A stretch of 64,000 nucleotides of DNA from Solenopsis invicta. Taxonomy: Eukaryota > Arthropoda > Insecta > Hymenoptera > Formicidae. Every line of letters starts with the position of its first letter. Within the stretch, counting starts at the first letter, position 1. The stretch spans positions 5,388,501 through 5,452,500 of the forward strand of contig NC_052666.1 in NCBI RefSeq assembly GCF_016802725.1. The letters run 5' to 3'. A program made the translations under genes and the position numbers. The notes beneath the pieces were generated by a model, which saw only the letters and a program-made list of their open reading frames with translations, searched no databases and had not been told where the DNA came from. Shown one piece after another: positions 54,001-62,702 of this stretch.

Positions 54001-56033
54001 ACGAGTTTAACCGTATGCCATTTGGACTTAAAAATGCACCAGCAACATTCCAGCGATTAATGAATACAATACTAGCAGGCCTGCAAGGACTGCAATGCCT
54101 AGTATATTTGGACGACATTGTAATTTACGCATCCAGCCTGGAAGAGCACAATAAAAGATTAAAGGAAATATTCGATAGATTACGAAAAAATAAATTAAAG
54201 CTACAGCCAGAAAAATGCGAATTTTTACGCAAAGAAGTAATTTATTTAGGGCATATTATAACAGAGAACGGAATTTTGCCCGAACCAACGAAATTAGACG
54301 CAGTAAATAAATTCCCAGTACCAAAAAGCGTCAAGGATGTACAATCATTTATAGGACTAGCCGGATATTACCGCAAATTTATTGATAACTTCTCAAAAAT
54401 TGCACGACCTTTAACAAACTTAACAAAAAAGGAAGAAAAATTTGCATGGACAACAGAACAACAAAACGCGTTTGATACACTAAAAATTAAATTAACTACC
54501 GCACCCGTCTTGAAATATCCCGACTTCGAGCAGGAATTCATAGTAACAACGGACGCATCAGATTACGCCGTCGGAGCAGTGTTATCACAAGGCGAGGTAG
54601 GCCAAGACCGCCCGATCGCGTATGCGAGCCGTGTATTATCACGCGCCGAGAAGAATTACAGTACAACAGAAAAGGAACTACTAGCAATCGTATGGGCCGT
54701 AAAACATTTTAGACCATACCTTTACGGAACAAAATTTAAAATAATTACAGATCATAAACCATTAACATGGTTATTTAGTGTAAACGACCCGGGATCGCGA
54801 TTAATCCGATGGAGATTAAAATTAGAAGAATACGATTACGTCATACTGCATAAGTCAGGTAGAGCCAACGCAAACGCAGACGCGTTGAGCCGAAATGTGA
54901 TCGCCACGGTCAACGTCATAAACGAAGAGGAAGAAGAAGAAGGAGAAGAGAATACGATAGCTCCAATAAGAATTGATAATGAAGAAGAAAGAAAGGAAAT
55001 CCTTTACGAGTATCACGATGCACCAATAGGAGGGCATCAAGGAATAGATCGCACCTTAAAGAGAATTCGAATGCGATATACGTGGCCAGGAATAACCGCG
55101 GATGTCGAGAAATATATCTCGAAATGTGAACTTTGCCAAAAAAATAAATTAAAAAATAGAAAAAAGGCACCTCTAATAATAACGGATACACCAGAGGGCC
55201 CATTCGAAAAATGCGCTCTTGACATAGTTGGACCACTAACTGTGACGGACAACAACAATAAATACTTACTAACGTTTCAGGATTGCCTAACGAAATTTAG
55301 TAAAGCAATGCCCATACCAAATCAAGAAGCTAACACAGTCGCAAAAGAATTCACACTAAAAATAGTACTTGAACACGGAATACCTAAGAAAATATTAACA
55401 GATCAGGGAACTAACTTTGTCAGCGAAATATTTAAAAATGTGTGTCGATTATTAAAAATCGAAAAGATTCAAACGACAGCCTACCATCCAGAGAGCAACG
55501 GAGCATTAGAACGCACTCACCGAACTCTTACGGAATATTTACGTCATTATATTAACGAAGACCAGACGGACTGGGACGAGTGGATACCTTACGCAATTTT
55601 TGCATTCAATACGACTCCTCATACAGCGACAGGATATACACCATTTGAACTAATCTATGGACGTCAAGCCACCCTACCGTCAACACTAACTATCCCCCCA
55701 AAATTCACGTACTCCTACGAAGATTACGCCAAGGAATTAAGAGAACGAATACGTGCAACGAACCAGATCGCAAAGGAAAACTTGAAGGAAGAGAAGCAAA
55801 AGGCAAAAGAATATCAAGATAAAAAATCAAAGGAAATAAATTTTAAAATAGGCGATAAAGTATTATTATACGACGAGACGCTACGACGCGGACGATCGAA
55901 AAAACTCGACGCGTTATGGACAGGACCGTATATAATTTTAGAGAAAAATTCCGATGTTAATTATACAATAAAAAAGGGGCGGAGAAAGATTCTAACACAC
56001 GTCAATAGACTTAAAGCCTATATAGACTATTAA
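51060..56033 (+). CDS. Errantivirus-like gag-pol polyprotein, 1657 aa, single frame
   Basis: One open frame joins gag and pol without a frameshift. Residues 1 to ~450 are gag (a helical, Arg/Glu-rich capsid region), followed by two CCHC knuckles starting at C460 (CQRCGKMGHYARECRSK) and C495 (CQHCKKSGHVRDEC). The protease has D608 in LLYDTGAAISM. RT shows VVDFRKLNDRTIGD, LDLASGYHQIAM, MPFGLKNAPATFQ and YLDD (D1018). RNase H has VTTDASDYAVGAVLS and ITDHKPLTWLF. Integrase has the HHCC finger and acids D1388, D1448 and E1484 (35 residues between the last two). It ends with a basic tail and ...TPYEL-type GPY/F region (DALWTGPYIILE). The ATG at 51060 is the first in this frame. No defect seen. It produces particle and replication proteins. 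Confidence 0.94.
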   Translation: MSDQSDIHSPNQSWLLSETARRTLNQSPRTPVRIATDALEEIIAQVDRVLTLHELSRSGETSPVNIVTEREFSFDELDPSLLETDANDAQPTNRRVIPYVSRTPSSLSLRREFSLTSYESDIFDPEEIYREQANRMATGGNRTQEENQENEVNLNYGQEVFTDRPGPSEARSRGNSRDILPDLGESSALSELLRDLTYYRNRQDRIVERIQAQLAYPTERRTSRARVSHGADVSYGRTQGDVRARFDMPQNYLRLKEARDMIPEFDGTSRNRVREFLNASSYAMKNIDPLNEYTLLEAILCTKLKGRAMLDFQTRDIQDFEQLKEALEKEYLSKRSTSHLQIEFNSLKQKHGESAQDFGRRVDTLAMELYEAMIEEGTREPEHQKAILKMIKLQALHNYQHGLNEEIRLIVRSQKYNTLQEAMAGASAEEKVKGSNYRNNYQNKSRATDGRQTKNSSPQCQRCGKMGHYARECRSKFVLPRAEGTSRINVVNKFCQHCKKSGHVRDECWSLHGRPSGENARQREASVNQAARRKYYDKNSAVERYKRKDNSEKHESNDEKEEDKRRVRPISEYKISHMKREKPVDTALDLVTLPIREVKRNKVDLLYDTGAAISMIKMKNFKETALVHEEKIKLTGITGHAMSTIGKVYATIILKDRELTHPFYVTRDDSSLEYDGILGADFIQKYVGTCDYRYKLIKIEDNYFKLHPHRKITLKPRSETIVQVTVDRNVIGVTQPEEPSPGVFIGSCLVEPREFECPVSILNTTENEIKMEVPHIKIEELITPIEKPINIVAKQEETKICRQEKIRSLLKVSHLNDEEKRTLISLCEGYSDVFHLDGEPLSCTSGVSHEITTQADTASINVRPYRLPEKHKQEVNKQISEMLEQKIIRPSSSQWNAPLLVVPKKADASGKSKLRIVVDFRKLNDRTIGDSFPIPNITDILDQLGSAKYFTTLDLASGYHQIAMAEKDKHKTAFSTPYGHYEFNRMPFGLKNAPATFQRLMNTILAGLQGLQCLVYLDDIVIYASSLEEHNKRLKEIFDRLRKNKLKLQPEKCEFLRKEVIYLGHIITENGILPEPTKLDAVNKFPVPKSVKDVQSFIGLAGYYRKFIDNFSKIARPLTNLTKKEEKFAWTTEQQNAFDTLKIKLTTAPVLKYPDFEQEFIVTTDASDYAVGAVLSQGEVGQDRPIAYASRVLSRAEKNYSTTEKELLAIVWAVKHFRPYLYGTKFKIITDHKPLTWLFSVNDPGSRLIRWRLKLEEYDYVILHKSGRANANADALSRNVIATVNVINEEEEEEGEENTIAPIRIDNEEERKEILYEYHDAPIGGHQGIDRTLKRIRMRYTWPGITADVEKYISKCELCQKNKLKNRKKAPLIITDTPEGPFEKCALDIVGPLTVTDNNNKYLLTFQDCLTKFSKAMPIPNQEANTVAKEFTLKIVLEHGIPKKILTDQGTNFVSEIFKNVCRLLKIEKIQTTAYHPESNGALERTHRTLTEYLRHYINEDQTDWDEWIPYAIFAFNTTPHTATGYTPFELIYGRQATLPSTLTIPPKFTYSYEDYAKELRERIRATNQIAKENLKEEKQKAKEYQDKKSKEINFKIGDKVLLYDETLRRGRSKKLDALWTGPYIILEKNSDVNYTIKKGRRKILTHVNRLKAYIDY

Positions 56034-56175
56034 AATTAAAAATAAAAGGGAGGAACTCACCAGCAAGGAGGAATCCATACAACAAAAATCCCCTCACATC
56101 GAAAAGTTTGCCAGACAGTCACTTATTAAAACGATATCACTATAGTCCATGACACAATACAATAATAAAAATACA

Positions 56176-56209
<34 letters not shown>

Positions 56210-56810
56210 ACAGTACGCCATGGATAAAATAATTAAAGGCGACCCTCAGCGCGGGCACGACATGCGGCCGCAAACCAAGCCGCACGACCTCGACCACGAC
56301 CAAGTCCAGCGCCGGGGGCCACATCGGCGTCACGATCAGGAAGACCTCGACCACGACCAAGTCCAGCGCCGGGGGCCACATCGGCGTCACGATCAGGAAG
56401 ACGGCCATGACCTCGACCTCGCTCCTGAACGAAACCCAACCGTTCCGGGGCACGGTCTAATACAGGGAAAAAACGAAGCCCACGACGAGCGTATAGTTCC
56501 ATAAGGAACCGCATCCTCGCATGCGGCTCGAGAGGAGCAAGTTCCGGAGCCACTAAGCCCAGTTCGATTTCCGGAAACGAGTCCAGAATGGGCAAATCGG
56601 AACCGTAACCCATGATAAGGCCAATTGCACCGCACGACAGCAAGAGCAAAACTAAAAAGCAAAGCAGCAACGAGTCGCTGAGAACTTTGAAGGAGATGCT
56701 GACAAGACACTCCATACGAAATAAAAGACGATAAGAACCTAAAAGTAAAACTACCCGACAGACGAGCACACGTACAGACAAATACTACCGTACACTAACA
56801 TCATTATCAT
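56034..56810 (+). other. pol-env interval with A tract and 57-bp tandem repeat
   Basis: Contains an uninterrupted run of about 29 A (near 56178-56207). A 57-bp unit starting GACCTCGACCACGACCAAG is repeated twice (56286-56399). An open frame of 94 codons (56220-56504) spans the repeat and is rich in Asp, His and Arg. It shows no known domain and a minus-strand frame covers the same bases, so I do not call a gene. Confidence 0.6.
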
Positions 56811-58628
56811 ATGTGGTTATATTACAGAGCAACGCTAGGGATAGCGCTAACAATAAGCCAAACAGAAGATCTGCGAACCAACGGACAATACGAAATCGAA
56901 AGTTTTAACCATCACCCAGGAGTATACTACGAAAAAATCGGAAATCTTTATCCATCGCAATCATCATGGAAATTAGTAATCCAGATAAACGTTACATCAT
57001 TAACAAGAAGGGCAAAACAAATAAAAACTTACATACAGGAAACAGAAAACATGTGCCAGACCATTCCACTTATACACGAAGGTATGTGTCAAAGCCTTGA
57101 CCAAGCAATACAGGGAAGTTACGAAAAAACAAATAAAGAAATAATAAAAATTAATTCGCTATACCAAACGTCAAAGATTCAGAAAAGAGGACTAATAGAC
57201 GGATTAGGCACCGTCGCGAAAACATTATTCGGGACAATGGACGCTAACGACGAAAAATTAATTATAGAACAGTTAACACAAATACATAACGAACAACAGA
57301 CGACACAACACGCCTTTAAAAACCAAATTAAAATATTAGAGGAAACGATAGGACATATCGACAATACCGAAAAAACAATAGAGAAAAACGAATACCTTCT
57401 CGCAAACATCACGAAAAAGTTAAATGAACAATTATCAGCCAACGAGCGCCAAAATAGCTTACATGAACGTTTTATTATAATAAATACAATATTAGCAGAC
57501 TTAACACGCGATACAAAAGATATATTAGATTACCTAGTTCTAGTAAAGCAGGGAATAATACTTCCAAGACTAGTACCAATTGCGAATATAATACAAAATC
57601 TAAGAGATGCGAGCACTCAATTACCAGAAGGATTATATTTCCCATTTAGAATCAGAGAAAATAAATGGTCCGAAATTGAAAAGATCACGACAGTCAATGC
57701 GTATTGTAACGACGAGAATATATTTACAGTATTAAAATTCCCTCTAATATCGCACACGCAATACGAAATACTAAATGTAACCCCGTTACCTGTGCCAACC
57801 CATGGAAACTTGTTTGCTATAATTGAAATAAAAAATCCCCTAATCGCCATAAATACAGAAGTGCGTTCGTATATAATATTATCAAAAGACAGCTGGCGAT
57901 CATGTAAAGAAACCAACAGAAAATATATATGCGAGCAAAATTTTTTAATACGTCACGCAAACACTAACCCGATTTGCGAAACAGATATCTATGTAGAAAG
58001 TAAGCCGCAATATAAAAACTGTAATATTAAATATGTCGAATCTAATAATACCTTTTGGATACCGTTACATGATACACACTCGTGGTTGTATTCATCACCG
58101 ATAAAACAATCGATAATTATTAAATGTAAAGACCACGGGCAAGTAAAGAATACGATTGAAAATACAGGAAAAATTTTATTACAAAATAATTGTGAATTAA
58201 TAACTCACGAAATAACGTTAAAAACGCAAAGTATGGTAAACGAGACAAAATTAGAATCATTTTTACCTGAATATAATATCTCAGTACTAGAAGAAAAGAT
58301 AAAAACAAACATGCCTCAACAAACGGAAATAGAAAAGATTATCCAAGACCCTTCAAAATTAAGGAACTTAAAAACGAAATTGAAAAAAATAAACAGTGAG
58401 TTAGACAATAGCTCGTATTTTCAATCAGAAACCTTTATTTACCCTATGGCAACTAGCGGATCAGCTATACTGTTAACCGTAATAATCGCCATAGGAATAA
58501 TAATATATATTATGCAGAAAAAAAAGCGGAGTCAACCCAAAAAACGTGTAACAGTAGAAGACGCCGACGATGAATTCCGGCTACCAAGACCAATTCGTAG
58601 AAAACATAGACATAGTACACGTTTCTAA
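56811..58628 (+). CDS. Envelope (baculovirus F-like) glycoprotein of the errantivirus-like element
   Basis: Open for 605 codons from ATG 56811. It resembles the F-type envelope proteins of insect errantiviruses and baculoviruses, which mediate membrane fusion. A basic cleavage-type site (QKR, residues 124-126) directly precedes a Gly-rich hydrophobic segment typical of a fusion peptide. Long coiled-coil helices follow, then a Cys-rich region. A hydrophobic membrane span lies at about residues 548-570, with a basic cytoplasmic tail. A TTATATTACAG acceptor lies at 56826-56827 just inside this frame, so the natural N-terminus probably comes from splicing to the leader exon near 51003 instead of this ATG. 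No stop or frameshift seen. Confidence 0.88.
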   Translation: MWLYYRATLGIALTISQTEDLRTNGQYEIESFNHHPGVYYEKIGNLYPSQSSWKLVIQINVTSLTRRAKQIKTYIQETENMCQTIPLIHEGMCQSLDQAIQGSYEKTNKEIIKINSLYQTSKIQKRGLIDGLGTVAKTLFGTMDANDEKLIIEQLTQIHNEQQTTQHAFKNQIKILEETIGHIDNTEKTIEKNEYLLANITKKLNEQLSANERQNSLHERFIIINTILADLTRDTKDILDYLVLVKQGIILPRLVPIANIIQNLRDASTQLPEGLYFPFRIRENKWSEIEKITTVNAYCNDENIFTVLKFPLISHTQYEILNVTPLPVPTHGNLFAIIEIKNPLIAINTEVRSYIILSKDSWRSCKETNRKYICEQNFLIRHANTNPICETDIYVESKPQYKNCNIKYVESNNTFWIPLHDTHSWLYSSPIKQSIIIKCKDHGQVKNTIENTGKILLQNNCELITHEITLKTQSMVNETKLESFLPEYNISVLEEKIKTNMPQQTEIEKIIQDPSKLRNLKTKLKKINSELDNSSYFQSETFIYPMATSGSAILLTVIIAIGIIIYIMQKKKRSQPKKRVTVEDADDEFRLPRPIRRKHRHSTRF

Positions 58629-58683
58629 GTCAAATTTTTCTTCTCACTACAGAAAAACTCCGTTCCTCCGTTTTTCTTTCACA

Positions 58684-58695
58684 ACGGGGGAGGGG
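58684..58695 (+). promoter_or_regulatory. Errantivirus-like polypurine tract
   Basis: The purine-rich run ACGGGGGAGGGG directly before the 3' LTR. Confidence 0.8.
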
Positions 58696-58696
58696 T

Positions 58697-59232
58697 GTTG
58701 TAGCCTCATTAGCTACCTTAATTGTCTTGCATATCCGCTTAGCAACAATCACGCCACGAGCGCCCGTTGCAGCGGAAATGCAAGATTGCAGAATTGGTCA
58801 ATCGCGCGAGCAGCGTAAGCATCGACGATTGACGCGAGCATGACCATATATGGTCACCGCGAGGGCCTAATGCCCCACCATATCAATAATACAGAAACTA
58901 TAAGTTAGGCTGCCTAATTATGGGCAGCGGGAGATTCTTACGAAAAGCACGAACGGCACGCGCGCGCTCCGCGATAAGTCGGACACCCGACACCCCGCAA
59001 ACCATCCAGCGGCCGAGTGCGCGACAACGCGTGATCCGTGCACCGCGATTTGATTGTATTAAGAGGAAAAACGTTTATAATAAAGTTTGGGGAATAAAAG
59101 TGTCAGTAAAAAAGGTGAAAAGTGTTATTTGCCACCCCGCGCGTCTTCCTCCAAGTATCCTCCTCGTGGGTCCCAACCCTTCAGACGGACCGAATCCCAA
59201 AAAGTTTATCTTGTTGCACCCGCCGGTACAAC
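58697..59232 (+). repeat. Errantivirus-like 3' LTR
   Basis: 536 bp; the only difference I noticed from the 5' LTR is GGCGAAAAG versus GGTGAAAAG. Confidence 0.92.
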
Positions 59233-59397
59233 GCAACAAGCTGCTCATATTGAAGATTTAGAGAAGGAGCGACCTGAGCGGGAAGAGCCTAATGTGGTGG
59301 CGCGGATGGAACCGCAGGAAGACGCGGGACCACCCGCTGCTGGTGCTCCTGCTCCACAACAAGGAGTACAGCAAAGTAAGTAATATATAAATGCAAT

Positions 59398-59600
59398 GTG
59401 TGTGGGGGCGTGCGCACGTACATGTGTGTGTGTGTGTGTGTGCGCGCGTGCGCGCGCGCGCGTGCGTGTGGAACGTCGTAGAATGACTCAAATATAAATA
59501 CACACATAGAAACGTGCGCGCGCGCGCGCACGCACGCACGCACGCACGCACATATATAAATGTGTGGGTGCGTGCCTGTTCGTGTGTGCATGTATTTATA
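59398..59600. repeat. GT/GC-rich microsatellite in the last intron
   Basis: Alternating purine-pyrimidine tracts (TGTGTG, GCGCGCGC, GCACGCAC), prone to length change. They lie wholly between the donor at 59376 and the acceptor at 59673-59675. Confidence 0.88.
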
Positions 59601-59885
59601 TAATTGTTAATTCATAATTTTCGTAACAGTCTACTTATTTGTAGTATGAAAATATATATCTTTTTTTTATTTCAGGACTTCGACGCGGAATAGGACGTGG
59701 CCGCAGCCGCGCGAGATGGTACGCCCAAAGAGGGCGTACGACACTTGGTCGCCACCAACGTCCGATAGTTTATCAATACTACAATTAAAGTATATTGTAA
59801 TGAAACAATAAAAATTATTAAAATAAAATTTAAAAAAGTTATTAAATAAAATCATATATTATTAAATTATTTCTAACCATTTTAA

Positions 59886-60586
59886 CCCTTAAACACCAAT
59901 TCTGTAAAATACGGAAACACATTTTTGGGTCTGAGAGACTTTTTCAAATTTGAGAATCTATAACTTTGATTACAATCAATATTTTTCTATGATTTTTTTT
60001 TAAACAAAAGTTCAAAATCTCAGGAGTGTGAATGCACAATCGGCATTGCCGAAAAATAATTTGTAGTGAAGTTATAAAAGAAAAATCATTAAGCAAAAAT
60101 GAGAAATTGGTCAAAAATCCACTTTTCCTTCAAAAAATCATATCGTTGCAACAAAAAACGTTTAAAGACTTTCAAATACGGCGTTTTAAAGCTAAAGAGT
60201 CACATTTTCAAAATAATTTTGGCAAAGTCATTCCTTTTAAAAAGTATAATTATGTAACATGGAGAATATAAGGTATTTTTAGGCATCTAAAAATCCACTT
60301 AAAAAAAAATTTTATCTTTGCAACAAAAAACTTCGAAAAAATTTACAATACGGCGTTTTAAAGCTAAAGATTCATACTTTCAAAAAAAAAATTATATCAT
60401 TGTCATTTCTATTAAAAAATGCACTTATGTAACAAGACGAATATGAGGTATTTTTGATTAAATCGTGTCTAAAATTGAAAATTGATGTGTTTCATGATAT
60501 ATTTCGGAAAAACTTCTTTTTCTACAGCATTTTATAGTATTCCAACTTCATATAGAGTCTCTCAGATTCACTTATGTGTTTAAGGG
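59886..60586. mobile_element. piggyBac-like MITE, 701 bp
   Basis: Ends CCCTTAAACAC and GTGTTTAAGGG, each flanked by TTAA (59882-59885 and 60587-60590), the piggyBac target duplication. Inside, two related ~190-bp halves share blocks such as TACGGCGTTTTAAAGCTAAAG. No transposase frame, so it depends on another element. Confidence 0.85.
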
Positions 60587-60609
60587 TTAAGCTAAAAATA
60601 ATATGAGAA

Positions 60610-60802
60610 GTAAAAACAGCGTATAGTGTAAGATATATGTAACAGTAATTATTGCTTAACATTTATGTAAGTAGTATCTTTGTGAAAAGTTATCGACTGT
60701 GCCTTATTATACTCTGTAATGTTTCGGGTTCCCCGTGTGTGTGAAGTTGGCGTATCATTACGTATAAACTTATGAAAAATTGAGAGTTCTGGCTTCATAG
60801 GA
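60610..60802 (+). repeat. Third copy of the 47.4-48.5 kb repeat end
   Basis: Matches, inverted, the sequence from about 48530 down to 48333 (shared GTGAAAAGTTATCG, CCCCGTGTGTGTGAAGTTGG and GAGTTCTGGCTTCAT-type words). Homology stops at about 60802. With the copy at 48.4 kb it could form the two ends of an element enclosing the multi-exon gene. Confidence 0.7.
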
Positions 60803-60995
60803 CGGTGACCCTATTTTCTTTGAGAAAATGAAGAACAAAATTGTAAGGCTTTATTTCTAAATATTTCTAAACCATTTTATGGTAGTTAGGAATTGAAGAA
60901 TTTCAAAATTTTCTTGTGTTGTATAACAAAATAAGGCACTTTGCAATTTTCTCATAATTTTAAACTGGTTTGACTGCGTTGGAATAAATCCTTTA

Positions 60996-62550
60996 AAGGG
61001 CCTAGCCGAATAAGTATGGTGATGAAAATGCCCCCATGGCTTTTTGAGTTGGTCTTTTTTCCTAAGATAATTTATATGAAAAGACGCTCACATACCAAAT
61101 TTTAGATTTCTATATGGAGACGTGACCAAGATATAGCAAAAAAACGATTTTTTTACATTTTCACGATTTGCTTAGTAACAAATCAAAGAAAATTTTTGAA
61201 AAATTATTAAAAATCAATTATACTTAGACATTAATAAAAATATTTTTTACATTTGTTCTCGATGAAAATTTCGATTATAAAAAAATAAAAATAATTTTTA
61301 AACATTTTTTCCACCCCGATTTCGTTGACTTACCACCTTAAAAAAATTACATATAATCTCTGTTTCCAACTTATAAAAATTATATTTTTTTCAGATTTAT
61401 TCAAAAGGTGCATCACAATTAACCCTTAAACACACCGATCCTGTAAAATACGTAAACACATTTTTGGGTCTTTTTTAACTTTGATAAGTTATAACTTTGG
61501 TTTTAATCAATATTTTTCAACAATATTTCTTTTATATGAAAGTTCAGAATCTCAGAAATGTAACTACATAATTAATATTGCTGAAAAATGACTTATTGTT
61601 AAGTTATAAAAGATAAACCATTAAGCAAAAATTAAAAATTTTTTAAAAATCAACTTTTTCTTTAAAAAATTATATTTCCGCAATAAAAACTTTTAAGGAC
61701 TTTCCAATACGGCATTTTAAAGCTAAAAAGTCATACTTTCAAAAAAAAATTATGGTATTGTCATTCCTTTTAAAAAGTAGAATTATATAAACTTAAGGTG
61801 TCTAAAATTAAAAATTGATGTTTTTTATAATATATTTTGGAATCTACGAAAAAATCTTTCTTTGACGGCACTAGTATTTTAGACAGAGTAACATACGCCA
61901 ACGGACCTGTTTGAACGTGTTTTGTCTATTTTTTTTTACATAAGATTACTCACAAAGAAGTTTCATTCACACACTATATAGGTCGCATTGACCCTAACAA
62001 AACTTTGCTGCTGTGTCGTTCAAATTCTAAAAAAGTTGATCAACTATATCAATCGAAAGAGAAGATTTTAAAATTTTTTAACGTCCTGGTCTTGGTTTTA
62101 AATTTTATAATTCAATAACATAAGATTTTTATTAAATAAAATGATAAAGAGCAGATAAAAACAATTTACCTGCTCACTAAAAAAAAAATTAACGAAATAA
62201 TGTTATTTTAATTTTTTTAAATTGTGACGCACCTTTTTAAAAAATGTGAAAAAAAAAATATTTTTTAGAAGTTAGAAACAGACATTACTTTTATTTTTTT
62301 CAAGGTGGTAAATCAGGGTGGAAAAAATGTTTAAAAGTTATTTTCATTTTTTTATAATTAAAATTCGCATCAAAAACAAATGTAAAAATATTTTTATTAA
62401 TGTCTAAGTGTAATTAATTTTTCATAATTAATAGAAATCTAAAATTTGGTATGTAAACTTCTTTTCATAAAAGTAATTTTCGAAAAAAAGGCCAACTCGA
62501 GAAAAGCCGTGGAGGCGTTTTCACCATACTTATTTAGTTAGGCCCTTTGG
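60996..62550. repeat. Large foldback with ~330-425-bp arms
   Basis: The left arm (60996-61420) and right arm (about 62218-62550) are inverted copies. The tips read GGGCCTAGCCGAATAAGTAT and its partner ATACTTATTTAGTTAGGCCC, and there are shared blocks such as CATTTTTTCCACCC. The spacer holds the second piggyBac-like MITE. Open coding is absent. A clean target duplication was not found. Confidence 0.82.
61423..61870. mobile_element. Second piggyBac-like MITE, right end missing
   Basis: Starts TTAACCCTTAAACAC like the copy at 59.9 kb and follows it for about 450 bases. The right TIR is absent. It begins exactly where the left arm of the foldback ends. Confidence 0.75.
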
Positions 62551-62599
62551 AATAGGTTCAAAATAACAAAAAAAATAAAAACGGATCCTATATGAATTT

Positions 62600-62702
62600 T
62601 GATTAAATGTATAATTATATAAGATAAATTATCTTTATGTATATATATTTATATATTATACATTTATATATTATACATATTATACATTATACAACAATAA
62701 TA
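62600..62702. repeat. AT-rich TATATAT/TATACAT tract
   Basis: Repeated TATATATTATACATT-like words just beyond the likely 3' end of the minus-strand retrotransposon. Could be its variable tail or plain low-complexity DNA. Confidence 0.5.

Larger units (their letters stand above)
50119..59232 (+). mobile_element. Errantivirus-like Gypsy element with env (endogenous retrovirus of an insect)
   Basis: 9.1 kb with two 536-bp LTRs differing at about one position, a leucine-tRNA-type primer site, a single gag-pol frame and an open env frame. It is inserted in the Gln-rich exon of the multi-exon gene. Near-identical LTRs and open frames point to a very recent insertion. It is the most intact retroelement in the window. 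The flanking duplication, GCAACAAGCTGCT (13 bp: 50106-50118 and 59233-59245), is unusually long. Confidence 0.94.
49738..59790 (+). pseudogene. Multi-exon gene of unknown function, interrupted by a retroelement
   Basis: Exon pieces read through in one gene. The first (up to 49930) encodes SLRQCQMALASAAEANENLR and a basic MRGKRRKKASDK, then a GTAAGT donor. The next starts after an AG at 50025-50026 and encodes a Gln-rich helix (QQMRQQMQAQIAQQQQQLQ), running to 50118. The same exon resumes after the retroelement at 59246 (HIEDLEKERPEREEP, then a Pro/Ala-rich part) and ends at a GTAAGT donor at 59376. The last exon (59676-59790) encodes an Arg/Gly-rich tail (RRGIGRGRSRARWYAQRGR) ending VYQYYN and a stop, with AATAAA downstream near 59806. 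Splice phases agree. It may be a host gene or the second gene of a DNA transposon whose ends lie near 48.4 and 60.8 kb. Upstream exons are not identified. Confidence 0.6.

Noticed and set aside
56233..56781. 182-codon minus-strand frame between pol and env
   Set aside because: Antisense of the pol-env interval and its 57-bp repeat; no known domain, no separate promoter seen.
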